Part shown: piece after piece, positions 25,010 through 32,897 of the stretch | How positions within the stretch are numbered: the stretch's first letter is position 1 | How the letters are laid out: every line of letters begins with the position of its first letter | Assembly: GCA_017651245.1 (NCBI GenBank) | Contig: JAGCDQ010000008.1 | Location: 1 to 64,000 of the forward strand | DNA length: 64,000 nucleotides | Reading direction: 5' to 3' | Origin: Bacteroidaceae bacterium | Lineage (GTDB): Bacteria > Bacteroidota > Bacteroidia > Bacteroidales > Bacteroidaceae | Translations under genes and position numbers: made by a program | The notes under the pieces: generated by a model | Seen by the model: the letters and a program-made list of their open reading frames with translations, nothing else | The model's database searches: none | What the model was told of the DNA's origin: nothing

Positions 25010-25995
25010 GAAAGTTCTTCTATATCATCCTCACCACTCTCATCGTCTCTTGCGTGGGAGGAACGGTTTCGCAACCCTCGGAGGGCACTCCTTCCGACAG
25101 CGACTCTGTGCTCACCATCGTCAATATCGTCGATACAGCAAGTACGGAGGACACCACGCTCATGAACATCACCCCTCAGCAGGTGGATTCCCTGATGTTC
25201 CGACTGACGCACCATTACTCCGAAAACTTCAACTTCTTGGTGAAGGCGGATTCGTTGCAACTCATCCCTCGTGAGGGCGATCTCCTTCTGGACACTTGTC
25301 ACGTCTATAAGAATGACATCATCGCCGTAGCTGCCATCAAGACGATCCCAGGGGATTCCATTGACTCCATCTGGGTGAAAGTGGCAAGCAACCAAACGAC
25401 GATGGGATGGATTCCTGAAAGTGAGTTGCTGAAAGGGGCAACACCCGACGACCTCATCTCCGAGCTGTTGGATGCTCTCTCCAGCAGCCGCGTCATCTGG
25501 ATGTCGGCATTGATTGTCATTGGTCTCATCGCTTTCATCATTGGGAGGAAAAAGACCGTCAAAGGAAAGGAATTGCTACACCTCCTCGATTTTCTCGACG
25601 AGATGCAAAGTCCCTACCCTGCTCTGTTCCTCCTGTTTGTCGCCATCATGGCTTCGCTGTATGCTTCCGTTCAAAACTTCGTGCCCGAATTCTGGCAAGA
25701 GTATTATTTCCACCCTACCCTCAATCCGTTGGTGTTGCCTCCCATCATGGCAACGCTAGTAGTGGTGCTGTGGCTGGTCATCATCACCCTCATCGCTGTC
25801 ATTGACGAGGTGTATCACCATTTCTATTTCATGCCAGGCATCATCCACCTGACCAAGATTGTGGGAGCAGCGATGATGGTCTATATCGTGGTTTCATGGA
25901 CAACACTCATTTATGTGGGCTACATCCTATTAGCAATCCTACTCTACTTGTTAGGAAAAGTCATTATAAAAACAATAAAGGCTACCCCAAATTGA
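25006..25995 (+). CDS. Membrane lipoprotein with SH3-like domain and C-terminal transmembrane helices
   Basis: 329 aa, starting at an ATG that overlaps the previous stop. N-terminus MRKFFYIILTTLIVSCVGG has a lipobox (IVSC). A Ser/Thr/Asp-rich linker leads to a domain with LLLDTCHVYKNDIIAVAAIK and SIWVKVASNQTTMGWIPESEL, which looks like a bacterial SH3 fold (the WIPESEL end is typical). After that come about five hydrophobic helices (IWMSALIVIGLIAFIIG, PALFLLFVAIMASLYASV, PLVLPPIMATLVVVLWLVII, IVGAAMMVYIVVSWTTL, GYILLAILLYLLGK). A lipidated N-terminus plus a multi-pass membrane part is unusual. No function known to me; coupled to the U32 and metA genes. A terminator hairpin overlaps its last codons. 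Confidence 0.8.
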   Translation: MRKFFYIILTTLIVSCVGGTVSQPSEGTPSDSDSVLTIVNIVDTASTEDTTLMNITPQQVDSLMFRLTHHYSENFNFLVKADSLQLIPREGDLLLDTCHVYKNDIIAVAAIKTIPGDSIDSIWVKVASNQTTMGWIPESELLKGATPDDLISELLDALSSSRVIWMSALIVIGLIAFIIGRKKTVKGKELLHLLDFLDEMQSPYPALFLLFVAIMASLYASVQNFVPEFWQEYYFHPTLNPLVLPPIMATLVVVLWLVIITLIAVIDEVYHHFYFMPGIIHLTKIVGAAMMVYIVVSWTTLIYVGYILLAILLYLLGKVIIKTIKATPN

Positions 25996-26010
25996 CGGGT
26001 AGCCTTTTTA
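25980..26010 (+). terminator. Rho-independent terminator
   Basis: GGCTACCC (25980-25987), 9-nt loop, GGGTAGCC (25997-26004), then TTTTTA. The left arm lies inside the last codons of the upstream gene. It closes the metA-U32-membrane lipoprotein unit. Confidence 0.9.
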
Positions 26011-26036
26011 TTTGCTTCTTTCAAAACAGATTCAAA

Positions 26037-26858
26037 TCATGTAGATTGTGCCGTTAACGAGGTTGAAATAGGATGCGTGAAGATAAAACGCGCTCCCTTC
26101 CCCTGATGCGTAAGGTCGAGCTTCGTTTCACCACCCAATTGCGTGGCAATCTTTCGACAGATGGGCAAACCCAATCCTGTACCGCCATTCATCGTGTTGA
26201 GCTTCTCGAAACGTCCGAAAATCAGTTCTGCCTTCTCTGGAGGCACGCCCTCTCCTGTGTCTGTCACAGAGAAGGTGATCATACTCGGGTTCTCCTTCAA
26301 TGAGACATGGACATGAATCTCACCTTCTTCAGTATGCTTCTCTGCATTGGTCAGGAAGTTCATGATCACTTGCTCCACACGTCTTGAATCACTTTCAATC
26401 GTGTAGTCGTCATCCACTTCTGAGGTCATATACATATTCACGCCCTCAGGACAACGATATTTCACAGTACTGATGGCTTTTCGGCACACATCATTCACAT
26501 TACAAGCACCGATATTCAGGCGATACTTGCCGCTTTCCATATCTGAGATATCAAGAATGTCATTCACCAGGTTGCTCAACAAATCAGTATTGCTCTGAAT
26601 AATCACGCCATATTCGGCGATTTCTTCTTCCGACAGCATGTCGCGAATCTGCTTGTTACAAAGAATCTGGGAAAAGCCGCAAATGGCATTCATCGGGGTT
26701 CGGATATCGTGGCTCATATTCTGTAAATACTCCTTCTGCGCCTTCATACCCTGCTTATACTTCCCCACATTGGCTTTTTCCTTATAATACATATATATAA
26801 TGATCGCCAAAGCTATCACCAAAATGGCTATGATGATGGATGAAATGATACTATACAT
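26037..26858 (-). CDS. Membrane-anchored sensor histidine kinase, orphan
   Basis: 273 aa, short for the class. One N-terminal transmembrane helix (IISSIIIAILVIALAIIIYMYY), almost no periplasmic part, then HisKA with the H-box MSHDIRTPMNAICGFSQ, N-box QVIMNFLTNAEKHTEEG, G1 DTGEGVPPE, F-box IFGRFEKL and G2 GGTGLGLPICRKI. With no sensory domain it may sense membrane state or a partner protein. There is no response regulator on either side. Unusually for this phylum the start is preceded by a full Shine-Dalgarno sequence. Confidence 0.92.
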   Translation of the reverse strand: MYSIISSIIIAILVIALAIIIYMYYKEKANVGKYKQGMKAQKEYLQNMSHDIRTPMNAICGFSQILCNKQIRDMLSEEEIAEYGVIIQSNTDLLSNLVNDILDISDMESGKYRLNIGACNVNDVCRKAISTVKYRCPEGVNMYMTSEVDDDYTIESDSRRVEQVIMNFLTNAEKHTEEGEIHVHVSLKENPSMITFSVTDTGEGVPPEKAELIFGRFEKLNTMNGGTGLGLPICRKIATQLGGETKLDLTHQGKGARFIFTHPISTSLTAQST

Positions 26859-26865
26859 AAGCGAT

Positions 26866-26913
26866 CCTCCTTTATCTCATTAAATATACTTTCGAAATTG
26901 TGGTACAAATATA
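26866..26913 (-). promoter_or_regulatory. Histidine kinase promoter and strong Shine-Dalgarno sequence
   Basis: TATATTTG (26913-26906, minus) fits the -7 box. AAAGGAGG (26873-26866, minus) sits 7 nt before the ATG, a textbook Shine-Dalgarno site; most genes in this window have none. Confidence 0.7.
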
Positions 26914-27306
26914 GAGAATCACTTCATTACAAACAAACTTTTTCTCAAAAATAATTAGTTTTTTTTCGAAAAAAGGAGAAAAAAATCAAAAAAAGCCTTA
27001 AAATAGGGCTTTTCGTAACAATTTTACAAGAAAAATAGGGCTAAAAAGGAAACATAACTATATATAAAAAGAAACATAACAATACATTTGAAGACATCCA
27101 TAAGGGCACTCTTCCAAACACTTTTCTTCCTTCCATTGGTAAGTAAAGGAGCATGTCATAACAGCAGCAGTTTCTTCATAATAAAATACAAGACAATCCT
27201 TTGTGTGCGCACACATACCTTGATATACATCAATTAAACAAGCTTTTTTCAAAGTTTTTTTATCAATAATTCGTATCACGCCACAAAAAGGTCGTAACTT
27301 TGCAGC
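26914..27306. other. A/T-rich gap without a supported gene
   Basis: Contains runs of A and T (26940-27060) and a GTG-initiated 73-codon minus-strand frame (27058-27279) that is rich in Cys and Tyr but has no recognisable domain, no promoter box and no ribosome site; it was not called. A plus-strand TAACTTTG at 27295-27302 opens the next unit. Confidence 0.5.
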
Positions 27307-27592
27307 GTCAAAAGAAAAGATGGCTTATCGAAGCCTCAGACATCAATTGAAAAGTTATCATATAATATAGGTAAATATAGGTATTAGTGTTAAGGTGAGA
27401 TAAAAAACAGAGCTCAGTAAGGTTAATTGGTTTTGGTAAAATAGATTGTTTTTACATAGGATAAACAAGAAGCAGTTAATTAGACATAGGTTATACAATA
27501 GGTTTTAGGTTAGTAAAAGATTTTGTTCACTCTTTCAGGATTAATGAAAGATGACGAGGAAAGTGAAGTCCGTGATGGATTTCATTTTTTTT
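27307..27592 (+). ncRNA. Candidate non-coding RNA (about 285 nt) with repeated UAGGU motifs
   Basis: A -7 box TAACTTTG (27295-27302) and a terminator (27563-27592) bracket a stretch with no gene. The 5' part can form GGCTT-ATCG-AAGCC. Then come many copies of AGGT/TAGG (two of ATATAGGTA near 27365-27385, GTTAATTGGTTTTGG, CATAGG twice, ATAGGTTTTAGGTTAG near 27500-27515), in largely unstructured A/U-rich sequence. Near the 5' end an ATG (27320) with an A/G-rich lead opens a 16-codon frame (MAYRSLRHQLKSYHII), so a leader peptide is an alternative. The next gene has its own promoter at 27626. I do not recognise a known RNA family. Confidence 0.45.
27563..27592 (+). terminator. Rho-independent terminator of the candidate RNA
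   Basis: TGAAGTCC (27564-27571), loop GTGAT, GGATTTCA (27577-27584) with one G-T pair, followed by eight T. Confidence 0.8.
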
Positions 27593-27625
27593 GTGTATAA
27601 TAGCAAGAGATTCTAAAAAATAGAC

Positions 27626-27633
27626 TATCTTTG
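27626..27633 (+). promoter_or_regulatory. -7 box of the HAD phosphatase gene
   Basis: TATCTTTG ending 18 nt before the ATG. The -33 region is A-rich without a clear TTTG. The leader would be only about a dozen bases. Confidence 0.65.
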
Positions 27634-27651
27634 CACAGAAATTAATTCTCT

Positions 27652-28398
27652 ATGGCAACTTTTTGGACAAAACGGAACGAAGACATCGAAGATGAGAAAA
27701 CGGCAATGCCTTGGGGCGAACTGTTTGTAAAAGGTGACAGAAACATACCTCGACGCCGTCGGTTGAAGGTGGCATTATTCGATTTAGACGGCACATTAGT
27801 GGATACGGAAGATCAATATACCATCTTCTGGGGAGCAACTGCGAGGAAATACCGTCCTGACATACCGCGACTCGAATATATCATCAAGGGTACCACCCTC
27901 ACCCAAATATTTAGCACTTATTTTCCAGATCCTCAATGGCAAAAGGAAATTACAGAAGGGTTGAATGCTTGGGAGGCACAAATGTGTTATGAGTTCTACC
28001 CTGGGGCGCTTGAATTCCTTAAAGATCTTAAGAACAATGGCGTGAAATGTGCTGTTGTGACCAGTTCCAACATTCCCAAGATGGAGAGTGTGAAGCAACA
28101 GATACCCAATTTTGACATTCTCTTCGACAAGGTGCTCACAGCCGAGGACTTCACTGCTTCTAAGCCTGCCCCAGACTGTTACCTCTTAGGAGCGAAAGTG
28201 TTTGGTGCCGATATCGATGAATGCGTCGTGTTCGAAGATGCTTATACGGGGTTGCAGGCAGGAATGGCATCAGGTATTTTCACCATAGGACTTGCCACAG
28301 GACACACCCAAGAGGAAATTCAAGACAAATGCAATTACGTCTTAAACGGTTTCGAAGGAATGACTTTTGAAAAAATTCAACAAATAATGGAGGACTGA
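27652..28398 (+). CDS. HAD-superfamily phosphatase (beta-phosphoglucomutase-like)
   Basis: 248 aa. The catalytic loop ALFDLDGTLVDTEDQY starts near residue 41, motif II is VVTSSNIPK, motif III lysine is in FTASKPAPDCYLLGAK, motif IV is CVVFEDAYTGLQAGMASG. A helical cap between motifs I and II puts it in the subfamily of beta-phosphoglucomutases and sugar phosphatases. The first 40 residues (MATFWTKRNEDIEDEKTAMPWGEL...) are an extra N-terminal part; an internal ATG at 27706 is another possible start, but the promoter position supports the first. Substrate not predictable. It ends inside a hairpin shared with the convergent DUF1846 gene. Confidence 0.87.
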   Translation: MATFWTKRNEDIEDEKTAMPWGELFVKGDRNIPRRRRLKVALFDLDGTLVDTEDQYTIFWGATARKYRPDIPRLEYIIKGTTLTQIFSTYFPDPQWQKEITEGLNAWEAQMCYEFYPGALEFLKDLKNNGVKCAVVTSSNIPKMESVKQQIPNFDILFDKVLTAEDFTASKPAPDCYLLGAKVFGADIDECVVFEDAYTGLQAGMASGIFTIGLATGHTQEEIQDKCNYVLNGFEGMTFEKIQQIMED

Positions 28399-28418
28399 TC
28401 AGCCCTCCATTATTTGTT
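28379..28418. terminator. Bidirectional terminator hairpin
   Basis: A 15-bp stem (AACAAATAATGGAGG with CCTCCATTATTTGTT) around a small CTGATCAG palindrome. The left arm holds the last codons of the HAD gene. It separates two convergent genes 61 nt apart. Confidence 0.75.
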
Positions 28419-28459
28419 CACATATTACTTATCATTCTATATAAAAAGTCTTCAAAGTG

Positions 28460-29923
28460 TTACTTTTTCTTCACGGGATCGCAAGTGAGTCCGCAACCCA
28501 ATCGTTTCAGAATCTTACGGTCCACCTCACCCAACATCACCGTGGTATGCATCTGACATCCACGGAGTTTAGGGAGCTGTTCCAAGGCGCGACGACAGTT
28601 CTCATCATGCTGAGAGAGAACGGAAATAGCCACCAGTACTTCATCGGTGTGGAGACGCGGGTTGGTACCACGTAAATAGTCAATCTTCGTCTTCTGGATA
28701 GGTTCAATCATACTCTGAGGAATGAGTTTGATGTCATGGCCAATACCCGCAAGATGTTTCATCACATTGAGCAGAAGAGCAGCACAGCATCCGAGCAAAT
28801 CTCCCGTCTTGGAGGTAATGATGGTTCCGTCTTCCATTTCCATTGCAGCACAATGAACGCCTGTCTGAGCCTTCCTTTCATTAGCGGCAACTGTGACACG
28901 ACGATCAGAGGTGGTGAGTTTTGCTTGATTGAAAAGCATCTGTATCTTGCTCACTTCGTTCTCGTTGCAGGCGCCATCTGCCAATTTGTTCGTAGCATCG
29001 TAGTAACGACGGATGATTTCGTCTTTAGAGGCTTGGCTACACACTTCATTATTACTGATACAGAATCCCACCATGTTCACGCCCATATCTGTTGGTGACT
29101 TGTATGGATTCTCGCCATAAATGCCCTCGAAAAGCGCATTGAGCACAGGGAAAATCTCAATATCACGGTTGTAATTGATTGCCACTTTTCCGTAAGCGTC
29201 GAAATGGAAGGGGTCAATCATGTTCACGTCATTAAGATCTGCCGTCGCAGCCTCGTATGCGATATTGACAGGGTGTTTCAGCGGAAGGTTCCACACGGGG
29301 AATGTCTCAAATTTGGCATACCCGGCACGGATTCCACGCTTGTTCTCTCCGTAGAGCTGGCTAAGACACACAGCCATTTTACCACTACCAGGACCTGGAG
29401 CTGTCACAATGACGAGCGGACGAGTAGTCTCCACATAGTCATTCTTGCCAAAACCATTGTCAGAAGCTATCAATTCCACATTATGGGGATAGCCGTCGAT
29501 GAGATAGTGACAGTAGGACTTGATGCCCAGGCGTTCCAAACGGTGGCGAAATTGATCAGCAGCACGCTGACCATCATAATGCGTGATAACCACAGATCCC
29601 ACATAAAAATCACGACTCATGAACTCATCCCGCAAACGCAAAACATCTTCGTCATAAGTGATACCCAAATCTGCTCGCATCTTGTTCTTCTCAATATCCT
29701 CTGCACTAATCACAATCACAATTTCGAGGCTGTCACGCAATTGTGCAAACATTCGCAGTTTGCTGTCAGGCTTGAATCCAGGCAACACACGCGAAGCATG
29801 GTGGTCGTCGAAAAGTTTGCCTCCCAACTCAAGGTATAGTTTGCCATCAAACTGGGCAATACGTTCCCGAATGTGTTGAGACTGAATCCTAAGGTATTTC
29901 TCGTTGTCAAATCCTATCTTCAT
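28460..29923 (-). CDS. DUF1846 domain-containing protein
   Basis: 487 aa, soluble, no signal. The start MKIGFDNEKYLRIQSQHIRERI and stretches YLELGGKLFDDHHASRVLPGF, VTAPGPGSGKMAVCLSQLY (a P-loop-like segment), HPVNIAYEAATADLNDVNMIDPFH and DRRVTVAANERKAQTG identify the DUF1846 family, widely conserved in anaerobes. Structures exist but no agreed function; the PGPGSGK loop suggests nucleotide or phosphate binding. An ATG three codons upstream is possible. The promoter contains a heptamer tandem repeat and is arranged divergently from the NfeD-flotillin genes. Confidence 0.9.
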   Translation of the reverse strand: MKIGFDNEKYLRIQSQHIRERIAQFDGKLYLELGGKLFDDHHASRVLPGFKPDSKLRMFAQLRDSLEIVIVISAEDIEKNKMRADLGITYDEDVLRLRDEFMSRDFYVGSVVITHYDGQRAADQFRHRLERLGIKSYCHYLIDGYPHNVELIASDNGFGKNDYVETTRPLVIVTAPGPGSGKMAVCLSQLYGENKRGIRAGYAKFETFPVWNLPLKHPVNIAYEAATADLNDVNMIDPFHFDAYGKVAINYNRDIEIFPVLNALFEGIYGENPYKSPTDMGVNMVGFCISNNEVCSQASKDEIIRRYYDATNKLADGACNENEVSKIQMLFNQAKLTTSDRRVTVAANERKAQTGVHCAAMEMEDGTIITSKTGDLLGCCAALLLNVMKHLAGIGHDIKLIPQSMIEPIQKTKIDYLRGTNPRLHTDEVLVAISVLSQHDENCRRALEQLPKLRGCQMHTTVMLGEVDRKILKRLGCGLTCDPVKKK

Positions 29924-29948
29924 ACTATACATTTTTATTTTTCGGCTG

Positions 29949-29996
29949 CAAAGGTAAGAAAAAAGTTTAGAGTTTAGAGTTTAGAGTTTAGAGTTT
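29949..29996 (-). promoter_or_regulatory. DUF1846 promoter with 7-bp tandem repeat in place of the -33 region
   Basis: Minus-strand TACCTTTG at 29956-29949, 25 nt before the start codon. Directly upstream (29965-29996) are 4.6 perfect copies of the heptamer GTTTAGA (plus-strand reading). The expected -33 position (about 29976-29980) lies inside the repeat, so copy-number change would alter that region. Confidence 0.75.
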
Positions 29997-30043
29997 TTGC
30001 AAGGATTTGTTACTTTTTCAAAAAAATATGCCCAGATGACAAA

Positions 30044-30090
30044 TAATTCCTAATTCCTAATTTCTAATTCCTAATTTCTTCTTATCTTTG
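30044..30090 (+). promoter_or_regulatory. NfeD-flotillin promoter with 7-bp tandem repeat upstream
   Basis: TATCTTTG at 30083-30090, 30 nt before the start codon. Five contiguous heptamers TAATTCC or TAATTTC fill 30044-30078, again covering the -33 position. The sequence differs from the repeat on the other side of this divergent region, but unit length is the same. Confidence 0.75.
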
Positions 30091-30120
30091 TGGCGAGTTT
30101 CAACCAAAACATTAAGAACT

Positions 30121-30738
30121 ATGTTATTTTTTTTAGATGCAGCCCCTATCCCTCCAGTAGAGACGGGGATGTCTTTTCTAGAAACCTTTCAAGAAATGGA
30201 CACCTTTATGCAAGTGTTCTGGGGATGTGCTATCGTCGGCTCCATCATTTTCATTATTCAGATGGTGCTGACCTTGATTGGTATGGACAGCAGTGATATG
30301 GATGTGGACTTCGACGGTGCCGACACGATGGACTTAGGTGGTGGTATTTCGCTGTTCAGCATCAAGAACTTCGTCAACTTTATCGTCGGTTTTGGCTGGG
30401 GTGGCGTTTGCTTTAGCGGAGCCATTGAGAACAAGTGGTTGCTCACACTCATCGCCGTATTGGTAGGTGCAGCATTCGTACTCATGTTCTTCTTCATCAA
30501 AAAGCAAACCAAGAAACTGGAGCACAACGGAGCCTTCAACATTGAAGACTGCGTAGGCAAGACTGTGGATGTTTATCTGCGCATTCCCGCCCAGAAGGGT
30601 GGTAAAGGCAAAGTGCAGGTGAGCCTCAATGGTTCTGTCCATGAATTCGATGCCATGACTGAAGGTGAAGGTCTCACCAGCGGGCAGAAGGCTGAGGTCG
30701 TCAGTGTTATCGATGGCTTCACCGTTTTAGTAAAATAA
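30121..30738 (+). CDS. NfeD-like membrane protein
   Basis: 205 aa. N-terminal part with hydrophobic segments (VFWGCAIVGSIIFIIQMVLTLIGM, then FVNFIVGFGWGGVCFSGAI and WLLTLIAVLVGAAFVLMFFFI) and a C-terminal OB-fold of about 60 residues (NIEDCVGKTVDVYLRIPAQKGGKGKVQVSLNG to GQKAEVVSVIDGFTVLV) typical of NfeD proteins. The short form without a protease domain pairs with flotillins (as YuaF with FloT in Bacillus), and here the flotillin gene follows after 41 nt. An Asp-rich loop (SSDMDVDFDGADTMD) separates the first two helices. An upstream in-frame ATG at 30088 lies inside the -7 box and is rejected. Confidence 0.88.
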   Translation: MLFFLDAAPIPPVETGMSFLETFQEMDTFMQVFWGCAIVGSIIFIIQMVLTLIGMDSSDMDVDFDGADTMDLGGGISLFSIKNFVNFIVGFGWGGVCFSGAIENKWLLTLIAVLVGAAFVLMFFFIKKQTKKLEHNGAFNIEDCVGKTVDVYLRIPAQKGGKGKVQVSLNGSVHEFDAMTEGEGLTSGQKAEVVSVIDGFTVLVK

Positions 30739-30779
30739 ATTAAATTGTAAATAGTAAACTATAAAATATCGTAAATATC

Positions 30780-32195
30780 ATGACCTATCTTATTATTGTA
30801 GCAGTGGTGGTAGCCATCGTGCTTCTCATCTCCATCATCAATCGTTACAGAAGATGTCCATCTGACAAAATTCTGGTAGTTTATGGAACCACAGGTAACC
30901 GAGGCAGTGCCAAGTGCGTGCATGGTGGTGGTACTTTCGTGTGGCCTATCATTCAGGATTATGCATACCTGAGTCTGACCCCCATCAGCATTGATGCCAA
31001 CCTGACCAACGCCCTGTCACGTCAGAATATCCGTGTGGACGTGCCTTGTCGATTTACAGTGGGTATCTCTACTGACGCAGAGAGTATGACGGCAGCAGCC
31101 GAGCGTCTGTTGGGTCTCACAGCTGGTCAGATTCAGGAACTGGCACGAGACATACTTTTCGGTCAGTTACGTCTGGTGATTGCCACGATGAGTATTGAGG
31201 AATTGAACTCTGACCGTGACAAGTTCCTGGAGGCGATTTCCAGCAACGTCGAGGTGGAATTGAAGAAGATTGGTCTTCGCCTCATCAACGTGAACGTGAC
31301 CGACATCAACGACGAGAGCGGTTACATCGAGGCTTTAGGTCAGGAAGCCGCAGCCAAGGCTATCAACGAGGCCAAAGTACGTGTGGCTGAACAGGAGAAG
31401 TTTGGTGAAATCGGTAAAGCCGAAGCCAACCGAGAAACCCGTATCCGTACGGCTGAGGCCAATGCATTAGCTGTGCAGGGTGAGAATGAGGCAAAGGTTC
31501 AGATCGCCAACTCCGATGCTGATCGTCGTGAACGCGAGGCAGAGGCACAGCGCAAAGCAATTGCAGCTGAAAAGGTGGCAGCCGCTAAGGCACTTGAAGA
31601 GGCTTATTCAGCAGAGCAGAAAGCCGAGGAAGCCCGTGCTGATCGCGAACGCGCCACTCAGAGTGCCAACGTGCTCGTCAGCCAAGAGATTGAAAAGAAA
31701 CGTAAAATCATCGAAGCTGAAGCTGAAGCTGAGAAAATTCGCGTGAATGCAAAGGGTGAAGCTGATGCTGCTTACGCCAAAATGGAAGCTGAGGCAAGGG
31801 GTCTCTTCGAGATTCTGAGTCGTCAGGCACAAGGTTACGACAAGATGGTACAAGCAGCTGGTGGCGAAGCCAACAAAGCATACATGCTCCTCCTTCTCGA
31901 GAAGTTGCCAGAACTCGTCAAGACGCAAGTGGAAGCCGTCAAGGGTATCAATATCGACCACGTTACCGTTTGGGATTCAGGCAATTCAGCTGACGGAAAA
32001 GGCAGCACAGCCAATTTCCTCAGCGGTTTGATGAAAAGCGTTCCCCCACTCCACGAACTCTTTGATCAGGCAGGTCTTGCCTTACCAGAATATCTGGCCA
32101 AGAAAAAGGATTCTTCTGAGGCAGCAGACGTAGAGCCTACCACTGAGGAGGAAGAATATTTTGAACCTGTAAACAATGACAAAAAGAAGAAATAA
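30780..32195 (+). CDS. Flotillin-family (SPFH) membrane protein
   Basis: 471 aa. One N-terminal membrane helix (YLIIVAVVVAIVLLISII), an SPFH domain (KILVVYGTTGNRGSAKCVHGGGTFVWPII to LKKIGLRLINVNVTDINDESGYIEALG), then a long Ala/Glu/Lys-rich coiled coil (residues about 200-345) and a tail with MLLLEKLPELVKTQVEAVKGI, as in YqiK/FloT. Forms large oligomers that organise membrane microdomains. The charged C-terminus (EPTTEEEEYFEPVNND) is cytosolic. Together with the NfeD-like gene it forms the expected flotillin-NfeD pair; the next gene starts 3 nt after its stop. Confidence 0.94.
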   Translation: MTYLIIVAVVVAIVLLISIINRYRRCPSDKILVVYGTTGNRGSAKCVHGGGTFVWPIIQDYAYLSLTPISIDANLTNALSRQNIRVDVPCRFTVGISTDAESMTAAAERLLGLTAGQIQELARDILFGQLRLVIATMSIEELNSDRDKFLEAISSNVEVELKKIGLRLINVNVTDINDESGYIEALGQEAAAKAINEAKVRVAEQEKFGEIGKAEANRETRIRTAEANALAVQGENEAKVQIANSDADRREREAEAQRKAIAAEKVAAAKALEEAYSAEQKAEEARADRERATQSANVLVSQEIEKKRKIIEAEAEAEKIRVNAKGEADAAYAKMEAEARGLFEILSRQAQGYDKMVQAAGGEANKAYMLLLLEKLPELVKTQVEAVKGINIDHVTVWDSGNSADGKGSTANFLSGLMKSVPPLHELFDQAGLALPEYLAKKKDSSEAADVEPTTEEEEYFEPVNNDKKKK

Positions 32196-32198
32196 TCA

Positions 32199-32882
32199 GT
32201 GAAGAAATTACTCTATTTGGTGCTCGCGACATGTGTCGTGAGCACTTCCATATTTACCATCAGCTGTAGTGATGGTGAGACTTATGCCGAGAAGAAAAAG
32301 AAAGAAGAACGATCCATCGGACAGTTTCTTCAGGACAATGACTTTGTGGGCAAGATCAATCCCATCACAGAAGAACAGTTCTATGCACAAGACAGCATGA
32401 CCGACCTCTCCAAGAACGAGTTTGTCCGTTTCGGCAACGATGGTATCTACATGCAGATTGTCCGCAAGGGAGAAGGTCCCACAATGATGGAATTGGCAAA
32501 ACAGAGGAAAGACACCACTGTCACTCGTCCTATCCTCTGCAAGTTCCTCGAATATGACATTCAGGGAGGCGACACCACCAACACCAACCTGACCATCTAT
32601 AAGGACATGACCAGCAAAATTGATGAGATGATGTGTACATATGACCACTATAGTCGCAGCTACACAGCATCCTTCACCATTGGCACCATGAAGGAAGTCT
32701 ATGGTTCTGTCGTGCCCCAAGGATGGCTTAAACCTCTGGATTTCATCCGACTGACCAAAACAGATGGTGAGGAAGCCAAGGTACGTATCATCGTACCACA
32801 TTCCTCTGGCACCAGCAATGCTTCAGGTAAAGTACAACCCTTCTACTACGAGATCACTTACATGATTCCACCGAATTATTAA
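32199..32882 (+). CDS. DUF4827 lipoprotein
   Basis: 227 aa with a GTG start 3 nt after the flotillin stop. Signal and lipobox: KKLLYLVLATCVVSTSIFTISC (Cys23). The mature part begins with a Lys/Glu run and continues ERSIGQFLQDNDFVGKINPI, DGIYMQIVRKGEG and a C-terminal VIPHSSGTSNASG-like stretch (IVPHSSGTSNASGKV then FYYEITYMI) that resembles a degenerate FKBP-type fold. In Bacteroidales this family is commonly beside phosphoglucosamine mutase, as here (15 nt to glmM). Function unknown; a periplasmic chaperone-like role is only a guess. Confidence 0.82.
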   Translation: MKKLLYLVLATCVVSTSIFTISCSDGETYAEKKKKEERSIGQFLQDNDFVGKINPITEEQFYAQDSMTDLSKNEFVRFGNDGIYMQIVRKGEGPTMMELAKQRKDTTVTRPILCKFLEYDIQGGDTTNTNLTIYKDMTSKIDEMMCTYDHYSRSYTASFTIGTMKEVYGSVVPQGWLKPLDFIRLTKTDGEEAKVRIIVPHSSGTSNASGKVQPFYYEITYMIPPNY

Positions 32883-32897
32883 ACCAATATATACGAT

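Noticed and set aside
27058-27279. 73-codon Cys-rich minus-strand frame
   Set aside because: GTG start, no promoter box or ribosome site, no recognisable domain, in A/T-rich DNA where such frames occur by chance; kept only as a remote possibility.
27553-27575. GACGAGGAAAGTGAAGTCCG resembling the RNase P RNA signature GAGGAAAGUCC
   Set aside because: The motif is broken by an extra GAA, sits at the 3' end of the unit inside a terminator, and the other conserved RNase P segments are missing.
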